The translations under genes were made by a program, and so were the position numbers. From NCBI GenBank assembly GCA_964593555.1, contig CAZQIC010000059.1, forward strand, positions 1 to 26,976: a DNA stretch of 26,976 bases. Direction: 5' to 3'. Numbering within the stretch: position 1 is the stretch's first letter; each line of letters opens with the position of its first letter. This document shows positions 6,736 to 14,964 of this stretch, piece after piece. The notes beneath the pieces are model-generated. The model ran no database searches and was not told the DNA's origin. It saw only the letters and a list, made by a program, of their open reading frames with translations. Source of the DNA: CAZQIC01 sp964593555. GTDB taxonomy: Bacteria > Bacteroidota > Bacteroidia > JAFLBG01.

Positions 6736-8080
6736 ATGAGACTTATATCAGAAGAAAATCGGTTGAAACTAACAGTTATTACGTTAGTATTTCTTTCCAT
6801 AGTTTGTAATGCAATTGCGGTTTTTGCAGCCGCTTCACCAGCCGATAAAAACAATAGCAGGATTAAACCTCCATGCAAGGCAAATTTTACCGTCGCGGTA
6901 TTTTCACCGGGGCAGGGTATAATTTATTCAGGCACACCAGTAACGTTTAATAATACTTCTACCGGAGGTGCGACTAATTTTTCATGGAATTTTGGAGATG
7001 GCACTTCTTCCAATTCATACAATGCAAGTCATACTTATGCAAATGCAGGAACATATATTGTTTGCTTAAACATTTCTTCGGCGACCTGTTCAGATGTGTT
7101 TTGTGATACATTAAATATCACAGCTAACCCAAGCATATGCAATGCTAATTTTTCAACTTTTGCATTTAGTCCCGGCGGAGGAATTATTTTTTCTGGTACT
7201 CCAATAACGTTTACGAATACTTCTACCGGCAGCGCAACAAACTATTTATGGAATTTTGGAGATGGTACTTCTTCTAATTCATACAATGCAAGTCATACTT
7301 ATGCAAATGCAGGAACATATATTGTTTGCTNNNNNNNNNNNNNNNNNNNNNNNNNNNNNNNNNNNNNNNNNNNNNNNNNNNNNNNNNNNNNNNNNNNNNN
7401 NNNNNNNNNNNNNNNNNNNNNNNNNNNNNNGTCATACTTATGCAAATGCAGGAACATATATTGTTTGCTTAAACATTTCTTCGGCAACTTGTTCGGATGT
7501 ATTTTGTGATACGCTTAATATCACAGCTAATCCAAGTATTTGTGAAGCAAAATTTACATATGCTGCATTTACGACTTCAAAAGGAATTATTTACACGAAT
7601 ATGCCTATCAACTTTAACAATGCTTCAACAGGAAATGTAACTAATTTCTCGTGGGATTTTGGTGATGGAACAGGGTCAAGCGATATGAATCCAGTGCACA
7701 AATACCGTACTCCGGGTTTATACGCAGTATGCCTGACAGCGTCCAGCGCGAATTCAGTTTGCTCTGATATTTATTGTGACAGCCTATTGATCTCGAAAAA
7801 TCCCGCCTATAAAAAAATGGAAGATGTCGCAACCAGAGCAAAAATAATGGAGGTGCAAATTTATCCTAACCCTGCAAATAATATAGTTACTATAACTCTT
7901 GGAGATTATTTTTCCGGCAAGCTATCAATTGTTAATTTATTGGGCCAGGAAATATTTACGGAATATGTAAACGATAACAAAGCCATTATCAATACTGAAT
8001 CGTTTGATAAAGGAATTTATTTTATCAGGTTAAATAACGAGGTCTTTAACGATGGGGCCAAACTTATCGTTCAACACTAA
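6736..8080 (+). CDS. PKD-repeat surface protein with T9SS type A sorting domain (interrupted by a scaffold gap)
   Basis: The two open frames on either side of the N-run are one gene. A signal peptide (hydrophobic core at about 13-32) is followed by PKD domains of 88 residues each. Unit 1 (6874-7137) and unit 2 (from 7138) share the WNFGDGTSS and SHTYANAGTY core and a conserved Cys pattern. A last, more diverged PKD unit starts at 7541 (SWDFGDG). The end, from about 7855, is a T9SS type A domain: IYPNPANN, then LLGQEIF, then KGIYFIRL. The protein is therefore expected to be exported by the Sec pathway and delivered to the cell surface by T9SS. PKD repeats usually act as spacers or in polysaccharide or protein binding. 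No catalytic domain is visible. The frame changes across the 100 Ns, meaning the true gap is a multiple of three. Confidence 0.88.
6874..7330 (+). repeat. 264-bp tandem repeat encoding near-identical PKD domains
   Basis: The period is exactly 264 bp: tgcaa at 6874 and 7138, and gtcatactta at 7028 and 7292. The copy running into the gap is identical to unit 1 over its last ~50 bases, which explains the assembly break. Confidence 0.85.
7331..7430. other. assembly gap (100 N) inside the PKD repeats
   Basis: The last 39 bases before the gap (7292-7330) are the same as the first 39 after it (7431-7469). The flanks may simply overlap, or one or more 264-bp units are missing. Confidence 0.95.
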
Positions 8081-8104
8081 ATTACCGTAACATTGAATAG
8101 TAAG

Positions 8105-8136
8105 ACTCCGGTGGGAATTAATCCACCGGAGTTTTT
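8105..8136 (+). terminator. rho-independent terminator of the PKD-repeat gene
   Basis: Perfect 10-bp stem actccggtgg/ccaccggagt (8105-8114/8123-8132), 8-nt loop, running into a T5 tract. It lies 24 bp after the stop codon. Confidence 0.85.
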
Positions 8137-8142
8137 AATTAG

Positions 8143-8192
8143 CTGTTCTCGATACGTCCTTCGGCTCTTCGACAAGACCACAGCTCAGGACT
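8143..8192. repeat. degenerate REP-like palindrome
   Basis: The stretch contains tctcgatacgtccttcggc and later agctcagga, the same wording as the better-preserved palindrome at 2966-3025. The arms (gtcct...aggac) pair only partly. Confidence 0.35.
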
Positions 8193-8283
8193 ACTACCAT
8201 TGACGTATTTTTTTATTTCATTGAATTAGTTACAATATTGATTCGAGCTTCCAGTGAAATCAGTTTTTCAATTCTATTGTTCA

Positions 8284-8440
8284 TTTCTTTTGGTTGCTCA
8301 AAAGAAACGAACCAAACCCGCCCGAACGTACGGTCGGCACGGGCGTGGGAAATGAGCACCACGAAAACCAACCTCAAGCTTTCTTTTGCCCACGAGCTTA
8401 CCCGGCTGTCTAAGAAACTTGAGGTTCGCACTTTTCGTGG
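8284..8440. repeat. structured non-coding element with three consecutive hairpins
   Basis: Hairpin 1 is tttcttttg/caaaagaaa (8284-8292/8299-8307). Hairpin 2 is cccgcccg (8317-8324) against cgggcgtggg (8340-8349). Hairpin 3 has long imperfect arms (8359-8385 against 8412-8440) that pair over acctcaag.ctttctt and the outer ccacgaaaa/ttttcgtgg. Short frames on both strands (8238-8471 plus, 8213-8467 minus) mirror each other and look like by-products of the symmetry. GC is higher than in the flanks. It is probably a dispersed intergenic element or structured RNA; no family is recognised. Confidence 0.5.
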
Positions 8441-8571
8441 ACATCCACTCACTTTTAGCTCTGACAAATAAATATTTTCAAAGCAATTTTAATTTATGAA
8501 TTATATAACGTCATTGTATATTGCTTTTTTGTAAAAAATCACCCCTCGAACTGACAACACAATTTCATAAC

Positions 8572-8610
8572 GTACAAAGGGCAGAAAGATTTTCTTTCTG
8601 CCCTTTGTAC
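8572..8610 (-). terminator. 17-bp perfect hairpin downstream of siaC
   Basis: gtacaaagggcagaaag (8572-8588) is matched exactly by 8594-8610 with a 5-nt loop. It lies 22 bp beyond the siaC stop, as expected for a transcript end, but no T-tract follows on either strand. Confidence 0.55.
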
Positions 8611-8632
8611 TTATAAAATATAGAGAAACTTT

Positions 8633-9013
8633 TTATTCTTCGATCTCGATCATTTTGAAAGGAACGTTGATGATCGCCTGGTAATCTTCTCCTGCCTCTA
8701 ACATATCTTCATCATCCACTTCGTAATGCCAATTAATAACCATTTCATTTCCACTTTTATGGATAGCTTCCAATTTTTTGAAAACATCCAGAATACATTT
8801 AGAAGAACTAGTGTTAAAATATTCCAATTGAATATTAACATCAGTCTTAGCCTGAGGCTTCATGGCATATTTTTCAAGCCAGTCAACTAATGGTTTGTAA
8901 AATTCAATTGAATTTTCAGGGATCGATCTTCCTTTAATTTCTAATACGCCCTTCTCCATATTAAAATTGATCGTTGGGGTTTTTGGTGTTCCTTCTATTG
9001 AAATGGTTTCCAT
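8633..9013 (-). CDS. siaC: SiaC family regulatory phosphoprotein (DUF1987)
   Basis: The 126-residue protein fits SiaC/DUF1987 in length and sequence: IEGTPKTPTI near the N-terminus, PENS (32-35), the YFNTSSSK block (65-72) and NWHYEVDDEDM. Thr68 in NTSS aligns in both number and context with Thr68 of Pseudomonas aeruginosa SiaC, the residue phosphorylated by the kinase SiaB and cleared by the phosphatase SiaA. In that system unphosphorylated SiaC activates the diguanylate cyclase SiaD. Here it follows the SiaB-like gene by 12 bp and ends before a strong hairpin. No siaA- or siaD-like gene is in the window, so the output is unknown. The family call is firm; the signalling role is by analogy. 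Confidence 0.9.
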   Translation of the reverse strand: METISIEGTPKTPTINFNMEKGVLEIKGRSIPENSIEFYKPLVDWLEKYAMKPQAKTDVNIQLEYFNTSSSKCILDVFKKLEAIHKSGNEMVINWHYEVDDEDMLEAGEDYQAIINVPFKMIEIEE

Positions 9014-9025
9014 ATTTTATGGTTT

Positions 9026-9574
9026 TTATTGTGCTATTTTTATATTTAAACTAAAGAATGAATACTTTTCATCAACAGGCATAAAATCATAACTTAATTT
9101 CTCTCCCGTCTTCCTCGCGATATCAATCATCCCTAATCCACCGCCGCCTTTTGCCGACATTTCTCCGTTATCCAACACCTGTTTGTAATACGCTTTCAAC
9201 TCTTCTTTCGTTAACGAATTTACCTTATCTATTCTTCCCTTCAACCCTTCAACATTTTTATTCATAATATAATTACCGGTAATGATATTATACTGGCTGT
9301 CTATTTTACCAACCATAAATATTGCAGAACGTACCATCTCATCTGTGTTATCCGGCCCGGCAACTTCATCCATATGGTGATACAAGTTTTGTAAAGACTC
9401 TACAAGAACGTTGTAAACCTTTTTTTTGATCTTTGGCTCCTCTTGCATGGTATCCAATTTAGCTTCCATGATCTGCAAAATAGAGGTGAGCAATTCCGAA
9501 GTAATGTCGCCTTTAAATGAAAGCATAATATGATTACGCTCCATTTTATCATAAAAATCGTAGATGTTCAGCAT
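9026..9574 (-). CDS. siaB: SiaB family protein kinase (DUF6272)
   Basis: The 182-residue protein has the GHKL-type ATP-binding features of the SiaB family: an N-box helix with Glu59 and Asn63 (VESLQNLYHH) and a G-box GGGGLG (143-148) followed by MIDIARKTG. SiaB-type kinases phosphorylate SiaC on Thr and belong to partner-switching systems related to anti-sigma-factor kinases. It is immediately upstream of siaC and probably cotranscribed. A TATATTTG element lies upstream on the minus strand (9607-9614), giving a leader of about 27 nt. lysA ends 143 bp upstream, so transcription is probably separate. The ATG at 9574 fits family length. Confidence 0.88.
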   Translation of the reverse strand: MLNIYDFYDKMERNHIMLSFKGDITSELLTSILQIMEAKLDTMQEEPKIKKKVYNVLVESLQNLYHHMDEVAGPDNTDEMVRSAIFMVGKIDSQYNIITGNYIMNKNVEGLKGRIDKVNSLTKEELKAYYKQVLDNGEMSAKGGGGLGMIDIARKTGEKLSYDFMPVDEKYSFFSLNIKIAQ

Positions 9575-9606
9575 ACTTTACTTCGCTAAAAAAGGCTCTA
9601 TTTGTA

Positions 9607-9614
9607 CAAATATA
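9607..9614 (-). promoter_or_regulatory. possible -7 element for siaB-siaC
   Basis: On the minus strand this reads TATATTTG (TAnnTTTG). No TTG is found at the expected upstream spacing. It overlaps the palindrome tttgtacaaa (9601-9610). Confidence 0.45.
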
Positions 9615-9717
9615 AATAAATATTTGAATAACCACCTTTATTTAACGATAACAAACCTAAGTGATTTTTTCCAAAAATCACATAATTTGATGAAAAATCG
9701 TACGGAAAAACAGGCAA

Positions 9718-10869
9718 TTAAACCTGATCGGAATATACAACTAGTGCCTTTTCCCTAAGATTATAGTTTGAGGCCATAACTTCACCATATGCCCCGGTAG
9801 TCCTTAGCGCAAAGAGGTCGCCCCGGTAGCTTTCCGGCAATTGGACCGCTTTTCCAAAGCAATCTGACGATTCACAAATGGGCCCTACAACGTCATATTT
9901 TGAGCTTAGAGACTCGCTTATACGTGATATATTCTCGATCTTATGGTATGATTGATATAAGGCAGGCCGAATAAGCTCCGTCATACCGGCATCCAGGATG
10001 GCAAAATTGGTATTGGTCCCTTTTTTAATGTACAGCACTTTAGAAATAAGAGAACCACATTGAGCCACAATTGCCCTTCCCAATTCAAAATGAACCTGCT
10101 GCCCCTTTTCCAGTTCAAGGAATTTTGCAAACACTTCAAAGTATGATTTAAAATCGGGCATAGGTTTTCCATCCGGATCATGATAATCAACACCAAACCC
10201 GCCACCAACATTTATATGGGTAAGATTAACATGATGTGTTTTAAACCACTTCTGGATCTCGTTCACCTTAATGCAAAGGCTTTTAAAAACATTAAGATCT
10301 GTAATCTGTGAACCTATGTGAAAATGAATTCCGATAAGGTTTAAATTTTTTAATGACTTTATTTTTGGAACAAGAGTTTCCAATTCCCAACTGTTTATCC
10401 CGAATTTATTTTCTTCCAGACCGGTTGTAATGTAATGGTGTGTATGTGCATCAACATTGGGATTAATGCGTAAGGCAATGTTCGCCGTTTTATTTTTTTT
10501 AGCCGCAAGTTCATTTATTACCTCCAACTCCTGTGAAGATTCACAATTAAAACAAAAAATAGTTGCGTCGAGCCCATAATTTATTTCTTCATCTGTTTTT
10601 CCAACACCTGCAAAAACAATATGATCGGGAGCGAATCCAATTTCAACAGCTCTCTTCACTTCTCCCCCGCTCACACAATCGGCACCAATGCCATATTGTT
10701 TGATCAAGCTCAATATTCTTTTATCGGTATTTGCTTTCAGGGCATAATGCACATGAAAAGAGTGCGTTGACGCATGCTGAGAAATAACCTTCAATGTATC
10801 TTCCAACAATTGCAAGTCGTAATAATAAAACGGAGTTTTATGTGATGTAAATTTATTAACGAGTAACAT
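9718..10869 (-). CDS. lysA: diaminopimelate decarboxylase
   Basis: This PLP-dependent fold-type III enzyme makes the last step of lysine synthesis, meso-diaminopimelate to lysine plus CO2, in the cytoplasm. PLP-Lys45 sits in HYALKAN. Further landmarks are HFHIGSQ with His184, the phosphate-binding GGGFG (222-226), FELGR (261-265), CESSD with Cys332-Glu333, and GAYGEVMAS with Tyr361. The 383-residue length is normal for the shorter Bacteroidota form. It lies 83 bp downstream of lysC on the same strand, giving a compact lysine pair. No start ambiguity: the first ATG leaves a standard N-terminus. I did not see a lysine riboswitch upstream of either gene. Confidence 0.95.
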   Translation of the reverse strand: MLLVNKFTSHKTPFYYYDLQLLEDTLKVISQHASTHSFHVHYALKANTDKRILSLIKQYGIGADCVSGGEVKRAVEIGFAPDHIVFAGVGKTDEEINYGLDATIFCFNCESSQELEVINELAAKKNKTANIALRINPNVDAHTHHYITTGLEENKFGINSWELETLVPKIKSLKNLNLIGIHFHIGSQITDLNVFKSLCIKVNEIQKWFKTHHVNLTHINVGGGFGVDYHDPDGKPMPDFKSYFEVFAKFLELEKGQQVHFELGRAIVAQCGSLISKVLYIKKGTNTNFAILDAGMTELIRPALYQSYHKIENISRISESLSSKYDVVGPICESSDCFGKAVQLPESYRGDLFALRTTGAYGEVMASNYNLREKALVVYSDQV

Positions 10870-10952
10870 GTTTTCTTTTTTACACTTTAATTAAACAGAT
10901 TTTAACGAAATTATCGTTTTGCATAAAGAAACTTCAGGACTTTCTGCTAAAG

Positions 10953-12278
10953 TCACTTTGTTTCATTAAAGAATAATCCTTTGTTCAATGCAAGCAACGC
11001 TTCTTTCTTTTTATTTGAGTTCACCAATATGGAAACGTTGTGTTCGCTTCCTCCATAGGATATCATACGAATTGGAATATTCTTTAACGATTCGAAAATT
11101 TTAAAAGCATATCCCTCTTTAGCAGCAGATAAATTACCAACAATGCAGATGATAGACTGATCTTTATCAACTTCAACAGCACCAAATTGCTCCAGCTCTT
11201 TAATAATTTCGTTTACATATTTCGGATTATCAATAGTAACAGAAACAGCTACCTCAGAAGTGGTAATCATATCAATCGGAGTTTTATAGCGTTCAAATAC
11301 TTCGAATACACTTCTTAAAAAACCATAGGCCAATAACATTCGACCAGACTTTATTTTGACGGCAGTAATTCCATCCTTCGCAGCAATAGCTTTTATTGCA
11401 TCACTGGCAGCATGCTGTGTAATAACAGTACCCTTAGCTTCGGGCTGCATAGTATTTAACAACCTAACGGGCACATTTCTTTTTTGTGCAGGTAATACAC
11501 AAGTCGGATGAAGAATTTTAGCGCCGAAGTACGCTAGCTCCGCTGCTTCATCAAATGACAATTCAGTAACAGGATGTGTTTTGTCAACAATGCGCGGATC
11601 ATTGTTATGCATACCATCAATATCTGTCCATATCTGTATCTCAGAAGAATTCAGTGCAGCGCCAACTAATGTTCCGGTATAATCACTACCTCCTCTTTTC
11701 AAATTATCTATCTCACCAAATGCATTCCTGCAAATGTATCCTTGTGTAATAAAAAGTTTTTTACCTGTATATTTTGCTAATTCTTTTTTAAGATTTGATT
11801 CGATGTAAGCCAAATCTGGTTCCTCGTTCTCATCTATCCTCATAAAATTTAATGCGGGAAGCAACACCGAATCTTCTTTCATTTCTTCGAGAAAATAATG
11901 GAACAATGCAGTTGAGATTAATTCCCCTTGTGCTAATATAGCACGCTCTTCATTCGCCGTAAAAGAATCTTGTGTAAAACTTCTCAGGTAATCGAAATGA
12001 AATTTAATCAACTCATTCCCTTTTTGAAGTGCGCCATCAGTTGAATACAACTGCTTCACCACATCTTTATATTTATTTTCAAGGGCATCAATTAAAGCAA
12101 CTGCTTTTTTTTCATCCTTATTATAAAGCGCCTCATTTATTTCAACCAGGTTATTTGTAGTGCCGCTCATCGCAGAGAGTACAACAATTTTTGGCTCGCT
12201 GTTCAGAATTATTTTCGCGACACCGCGCATACGATCTGCTGACCCTACCGATGTCCCACCAAATTTTAAAACTTTCAT
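10953..12278 (-). CDS. lysC: aspartate kinase (monofunctional, with C-terminal ACT domains)
   Basis: The enzyme phosphorylates aspartate, the first committed step to lysine, threonine and methionine. The N-terminal kinase motif is KFGGTSVG (5-12); RGGSDYTG lies at 195-202 and WTDIDG at 217-222. The region from about residue 305 carries ACT-type regulatory domains, suggesting feedback control by an amino acid. There is no homoserine dehydrogenase part. The frame is open further upstream to 12377, but the family start is the ATG at 12276-12278 (MKVLKFGG), giving 441 residues; the extension would overlap the divergent MFS gene and has no family likeness. lysA follows. Confidence 0.95.
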   Translation of the reverse strand: MKVLKFGGTSVGSADRMRGVAKIILNSEPKIVVLSAMSGTTNNLVEINEALYNKDEKKAVALIDALENKYKDVVKQLYSTDGALQKGNELIKFHFDYLRSFTQDSFTANEERAILAQGELISTALFHYFLEEMKEDSVLLPALNFMRIDENEEPDLAYIESNLKKELAKYTGKKLFITQGYICRNAFGEIDNLKRGGSDYTGTLVGAALNSSEIQIWTDIDGMHNNDPRIVDKTHPVTELSFDEAAELAYFGAKILHPTCVLPAQKRNVPVRLLNTMQPEAKGTVITQHAASDAIKAIAAKDGITAVKIKSGRMLLAYGFLRSVFEVFERYKTPIDMITTSEVAVSVTIDNPKYVNEIIKELEQFGAVEVDKDQSIICIVGNLSAAKEGYAFKIFESLKNIPIRMISYGGSEHNVSILVNSNKKKEALLALNKGLFFNETK

Positions 12279-12360
12279 CTCAATTGTATTTAAGGGGAGC
12301 AAAAATCGGCAATTTATCGGGATAATAAAAGATAATTCTATGTACTTTCGCAAAACATTT

Positions 12361-13581
12361 ATGAGCCAGAAAAACAATAAAGCATTAACCTTTATATTTA
12401 TTACCGTTCTTATTGATGTAATTGGATTAGGAATTATTATTCCCGTATTACCTAAGTTAATTGAAAACCTTACCGGAGGCGGCCTAAGCGACGCATCGGT
12501 TTATGGAGGTTGGCTCACTTTCGCCTATGCATTGATGCAATTTATTTTCTCTCCTATAATAGGTGCATTGAGTGATAAATTTGGAAGAAGACCTGTTTTG
12601 CTTTTTTCACTATTTGGGTTGGGAATAGATTACATATTTATGGCCTTTGCCCCTTCAATTGCATGGTTATTTTTGGGAAGAATTATTGCAGGTATTGGCG
12701 GAGCAAGTTTCACAACAGCTACTGCTTATATAGCTGATATAAGCGAGCCATCCAAGCGCGCACAGAATTTTGGATTAGTAGGTGCGGCATTTGGAATTGG
12801 ATTTATTATTGGGCCAGTTATTGGAGGCGTATTCAGTCATTGGGGGGCGCGTGTCCCTTTTATAATTGCTGCATGCTTTTCATTATTGAATTTTCTGTAC
12901 GGACTTTTTGTAGTTCCCGAGTCGCTTGCAAAAGATAAGAGAAGAGCTTTTGAATGGAAAAGAGCTAACCCCATCGGAACGTTAATTCAACTCAAAAAAT
13001 ATCCTGTAGTTGCGGGTTTAGCCATATCCATATTCCTTGTATACCTCGCTGCGCATGCCGTTCAATCGAACTGGAGTTTCTTCACTATGTTAAAATTTAA
13101 TTGGACCGAGGCTGAAGTTGGATACTCGCTTGGTTATGTAGGTGTGATCATTGCCATTATACAAGGAGGATTGATACGGGTTATTATACCAAAGTTTGGA
13201 CAAAAAAAATCTTTATATCTTGGGTTAGCTCTGAATGCCTTAGGATTGTTACTATTTGCGTTCGCAGCAAAAGGCTGGACGATGTATGCGTTCATCATCC
13301 CTTATGCACTCGGAGGTATTGCCGGACCTGCTTTACAGGGCATCATGTCTAACCAGGTACCAGATAATTCGCAGGGAGAATTACAGGGAGCGCTGACCGG
13401 CCTGATGAGCCTGGCCAGCATTATTGGCCCTGTAATGATGAATAATATTTTCGCTTATTATACGAGAACAACCGCGCCATTTTATTTTCCGGGAGCTCCG
13501 TTTATTGCAGCAACAATACTTATTTTACTAAGTATTGTTTTTGTTATCGGGCCCATGAAGAGATTTACAGAAAAAAAATAA
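12361..13581 (+). CDS. MFS exporter, TetA/TCR-like (DHA1 family)
   Basis: The 406-residue protein has twelve likely membrane segments. MFS motif A is GALSDKFGRRPVL (68-80) and motif C-like GPVIGG (151-156) lies in segment 5, both typical of drug:H+ antiporters of the tetracycline-exporter group. Whether it exports a drug cannot be told. The frame is open from 12160, but the ATG at 12361 gives the family N-terminus; the upstream part is the antisense of lysC. TACTTTCG at 12343-12350 is a near match to the -7 element and would give a very short leader. The gene is divergent from lysC (82 bp between starts) and converges on the cyclophilin with 19 bp between stops. Confidence 0.9.
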   Translation: MSQKNNKALTFIFITVLIDVIGLGIIIPVLPKLIENLTGGGLSDASVYGGWLTFAYALMQFIFSPIIGALSDKFGRRPVLLFSLFGLGIDYIFMAFAPSIAWLFLGRIIAGIGGASFTTATAYIADISEPSKRAQNFGLVGAAFGIGFIIGPVIGGVFSHWGARVPFIIAACFSLLNFLYGLFVVPESLAKDKRRAFEWKRANPIGTLIQLKKYPVVAGLAISIFLVYLAAHAVQSNWSFFTMLKFNWTEAEVGYSLGYVGVIIAIIQGGLIRVIIPKFGQKKSLYLGLALNALGLLLFAFAAKGWTMYAFIIPYALGGIAGPALQGIMSNQVPDNSQGELQGALTGLMSLASIIGPVMMNNIFAYYTRTTAPFYFPGAPFIAATILILLSIVFVIGPMKRFTEKK

Positions 13582-13600
13582 CCTTTCGGCAAGCTGAGTA

Positions 13601-14038
13601 TTAATTTTCAGAGATCACAATTTTCTCGATCTTATCACCTTGTTTTATCTGATCAACAATATCAAGCCCTTCCACTACTTTCCCAAAACAAGTATGATTT
13701 CTGTCAAGGTGTTGTGTTCCGGCCCTGTTATGACAAATGAAAAATTGCGAGCCGCCTGTATTTCTTCCCCTGTGCGCCATGCTCAATACACCTTTATCAT
13801 GATACTGATTTTCGCCGGTTAATTCACAATCAATAGTATAACCTGGTCCACCGGCACCTGTGCCTTCAGGACAACCAGCCTGTATCATAAAATTGGGAAT
13901 TACGCGATGAAAAGCCAATCCATTATAAAAACCTTTTTTACTAAGGCTTAAAAAATTTTCGACAGCTTTTGGAGCATCCTTATCAAAGAATTCTATTTTC
14001 ATTACTCCTTTTGTTGTGTGCATTTCAGCAGTTTTCAT
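13601..14038 (-). CDS. cyclophilin-type peptidylprolyl isomerase
   Basis: The 145-residue single-domain cyclophilin catalyses proline cis-trans isomerisation during folding. Active-site landmarks are FHRVIPNF (43-50) with Arg45 and Phe50, Gln53 in MIQAG, GGSQFF (95-100) and HLDRNHTCFGKV (110-121). The position of the cyclosporin-binding Trp of human CypA is His110 here, as in many bacterial cyclophilins. No signal peptide is seen, so it is cytoplasmic. It lies 65 bp downstream of the HMG-CoA lyase gene; on the minus strand TAATTTCG (14057-14064) could be its own weak -7 element. Confidence 0.93.
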   Translation of the reverse strand: MKTAEMHTTKGVMKIEFFDKDAPKAVENFLSLSKKGFYNGLAFHRVIPNFMIQAGCPEGTGAGGPGYTIDCELTGENQYHDKGVLSMAHRGRNTGGSQFFICHNRAGTQHLDRNHTCFGKVVEGLDIVDQIKQGDKIEKIVISEN

Positions 14039-14103
14039 GTTTTTTTTATTTATTAGCGAAATTAACTATTTAGATTAATATTATTGAAATGAAAACTCTC
14101 TGC

Positions 14104-14964
14104 TCACTGAAAAACGACTGAAGATGCGCCTAAAGCAAGAGTAAACTTTTCGTTATCAATACCAGTGGTTATTTTATTTTGATCAAAATATTCGATCAAT
14201 GTTTCAGTCGCGATGTTCCCCACTAATTCATCTTCTGCCATGGGGCAGCCGCCAAAACCTTTAACTGCGGCATCAAAATTACGACAACCGCTATCGTAGG
14301 CTGCCCTTATTTTTTCAAAACTAGCTTCAGGCCTAGAATGTAAGTGAGCACCAATTTTTAATTCAGAAAATTTCGGAATGAGTTTTGAAAATAAATAGGA
14401 AATGTTTTCGGGAGTTGATACACCAACAGTATCAGCCATTGCAAAAGATTTAATTCCTAATTGCGAAAGTTTTTCTGTCCACTCAATTGCAATATCACTG
14501 TTCCATGGATCACCATATGGGTTGCCAAATGCCATGGATATATAAATCAATAACTCCTTTTTATTTTTAACACAAACATCCTGTATCTCCTTCACCCTAT
14601 CCAATGATTGAGCTATGGTAGCGTTTGTATTTCTCAATTGAAAAGTTTCAGAAATAGAAAAAGGATAACCCAAATAATTTACCAATTCAAAAGCAGCTGC
14701 ATCCTGTGCACCGCGAAGATTGGCAACAATGGCTAATATTTTAGAAGAAGAGCCTGATAAATCTAATTTGGAAAACACTTCTGCTGTATCTTTTAGTTGC
14801 GGAATTGCTTTTGGGGAAACAAAGCTGCCCGCATCAATAGTATCAAATCCAACTTTAAGAAGAGAATTTATATAATCAATCTTTGTCTGTGTTGGAATAA
14901 AATCATGCATACCCTGCATGGCATCGCGTGGACATTCAGTAATTTTTACATTGTTGTTATTCAT
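14104..14964 (-). CDS. mvaB: hydroxymethylglutaryl-CoA lyase
   Basis: The enzyme cleaves HMG-CoA to acetyl-CoA and acetoacetate, the end of leucine breakdown. The TIM-barrel landmarks of the HMGL group are ECPRDAMQG (10-18) with Arg13, Asp14 and Gln17, the metal-binding HLH (207-209), GFGGCP with the catalytic-loop Cys240, and Asn250 in VGN. Length (286) is normal. The start ATG overlaps the pyrD stop in the form ATGA, pointing to translational coupling. Other HMGL-like enzymes (homocitrate synthase, isopropylmalate synthase) are longer and lack this ending. Confidence 0.92.
   Translation of the reverse strand: MNNNNVKITECPRDAMQGMHDFIPTQTKIDYINSLLKVGFDTIDAGSFVSPKAIPQLKDTAEVFSKLDLSGSSSKILAIVANLRGAQDAAAFELVNYLGYPFSISETFQLRNTNATIAQSLDRVKEIQDVCVKNKKELLIYISMAFGNPYGDPWNSDIAIEWTEKLSQLGIKSFAMADTVGVSTPENISYLFSKLIPKFSELKIGAHLHSRPEASFEKIRAAYDSGCRNFDAAVKGFGGCPMAEDELVGNIATETLIEYFDQNKITTGIDNEKFTLALGASSVVFQ

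Noticed and set aside
7256..7509. Two separate PKD proteins overlapping at the gap
   Set aside because: The frame change is produced by the arbitrary 100 Ns; the flanks continue one protein when the gap is a multiple of three.
6874..7540. Possible CRISPR or satellite array
   Set aside because: The repeat period is 264 bp and in frame with PKD domains, so it is a protein-domain repeat.
8213..8471. 84- and 77-codon open frames on opposite strands
   Set aside because: They cover the same symmetric element and mirror one another; hairpin symmetry explains them better than coding.
9564..9758. 64-codon plus-strand frame between siaB and lysA
   Set aside because: AT-rich, no recognisable motif, and it overlaps the ends of two genes; probably chance.
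10870..10952. Lysine riboswitch upstream of lysA
   Set aside because: The 83-bp spacer is too short for a lysine riboswitch and shows only a weak 6-bp hairpin near the lysC stop.
12160..12360. N-terminal extension of the MFS transporter
   Set aside because: It is antisense to lysC, and the family N-terminus starts at the ATG 12361.
12279..12377. N-terminal extension of aspartate kinase
   Set aside because: The family begins at MKVLKFGGTS; the extension overlaps the divergent transporter start.
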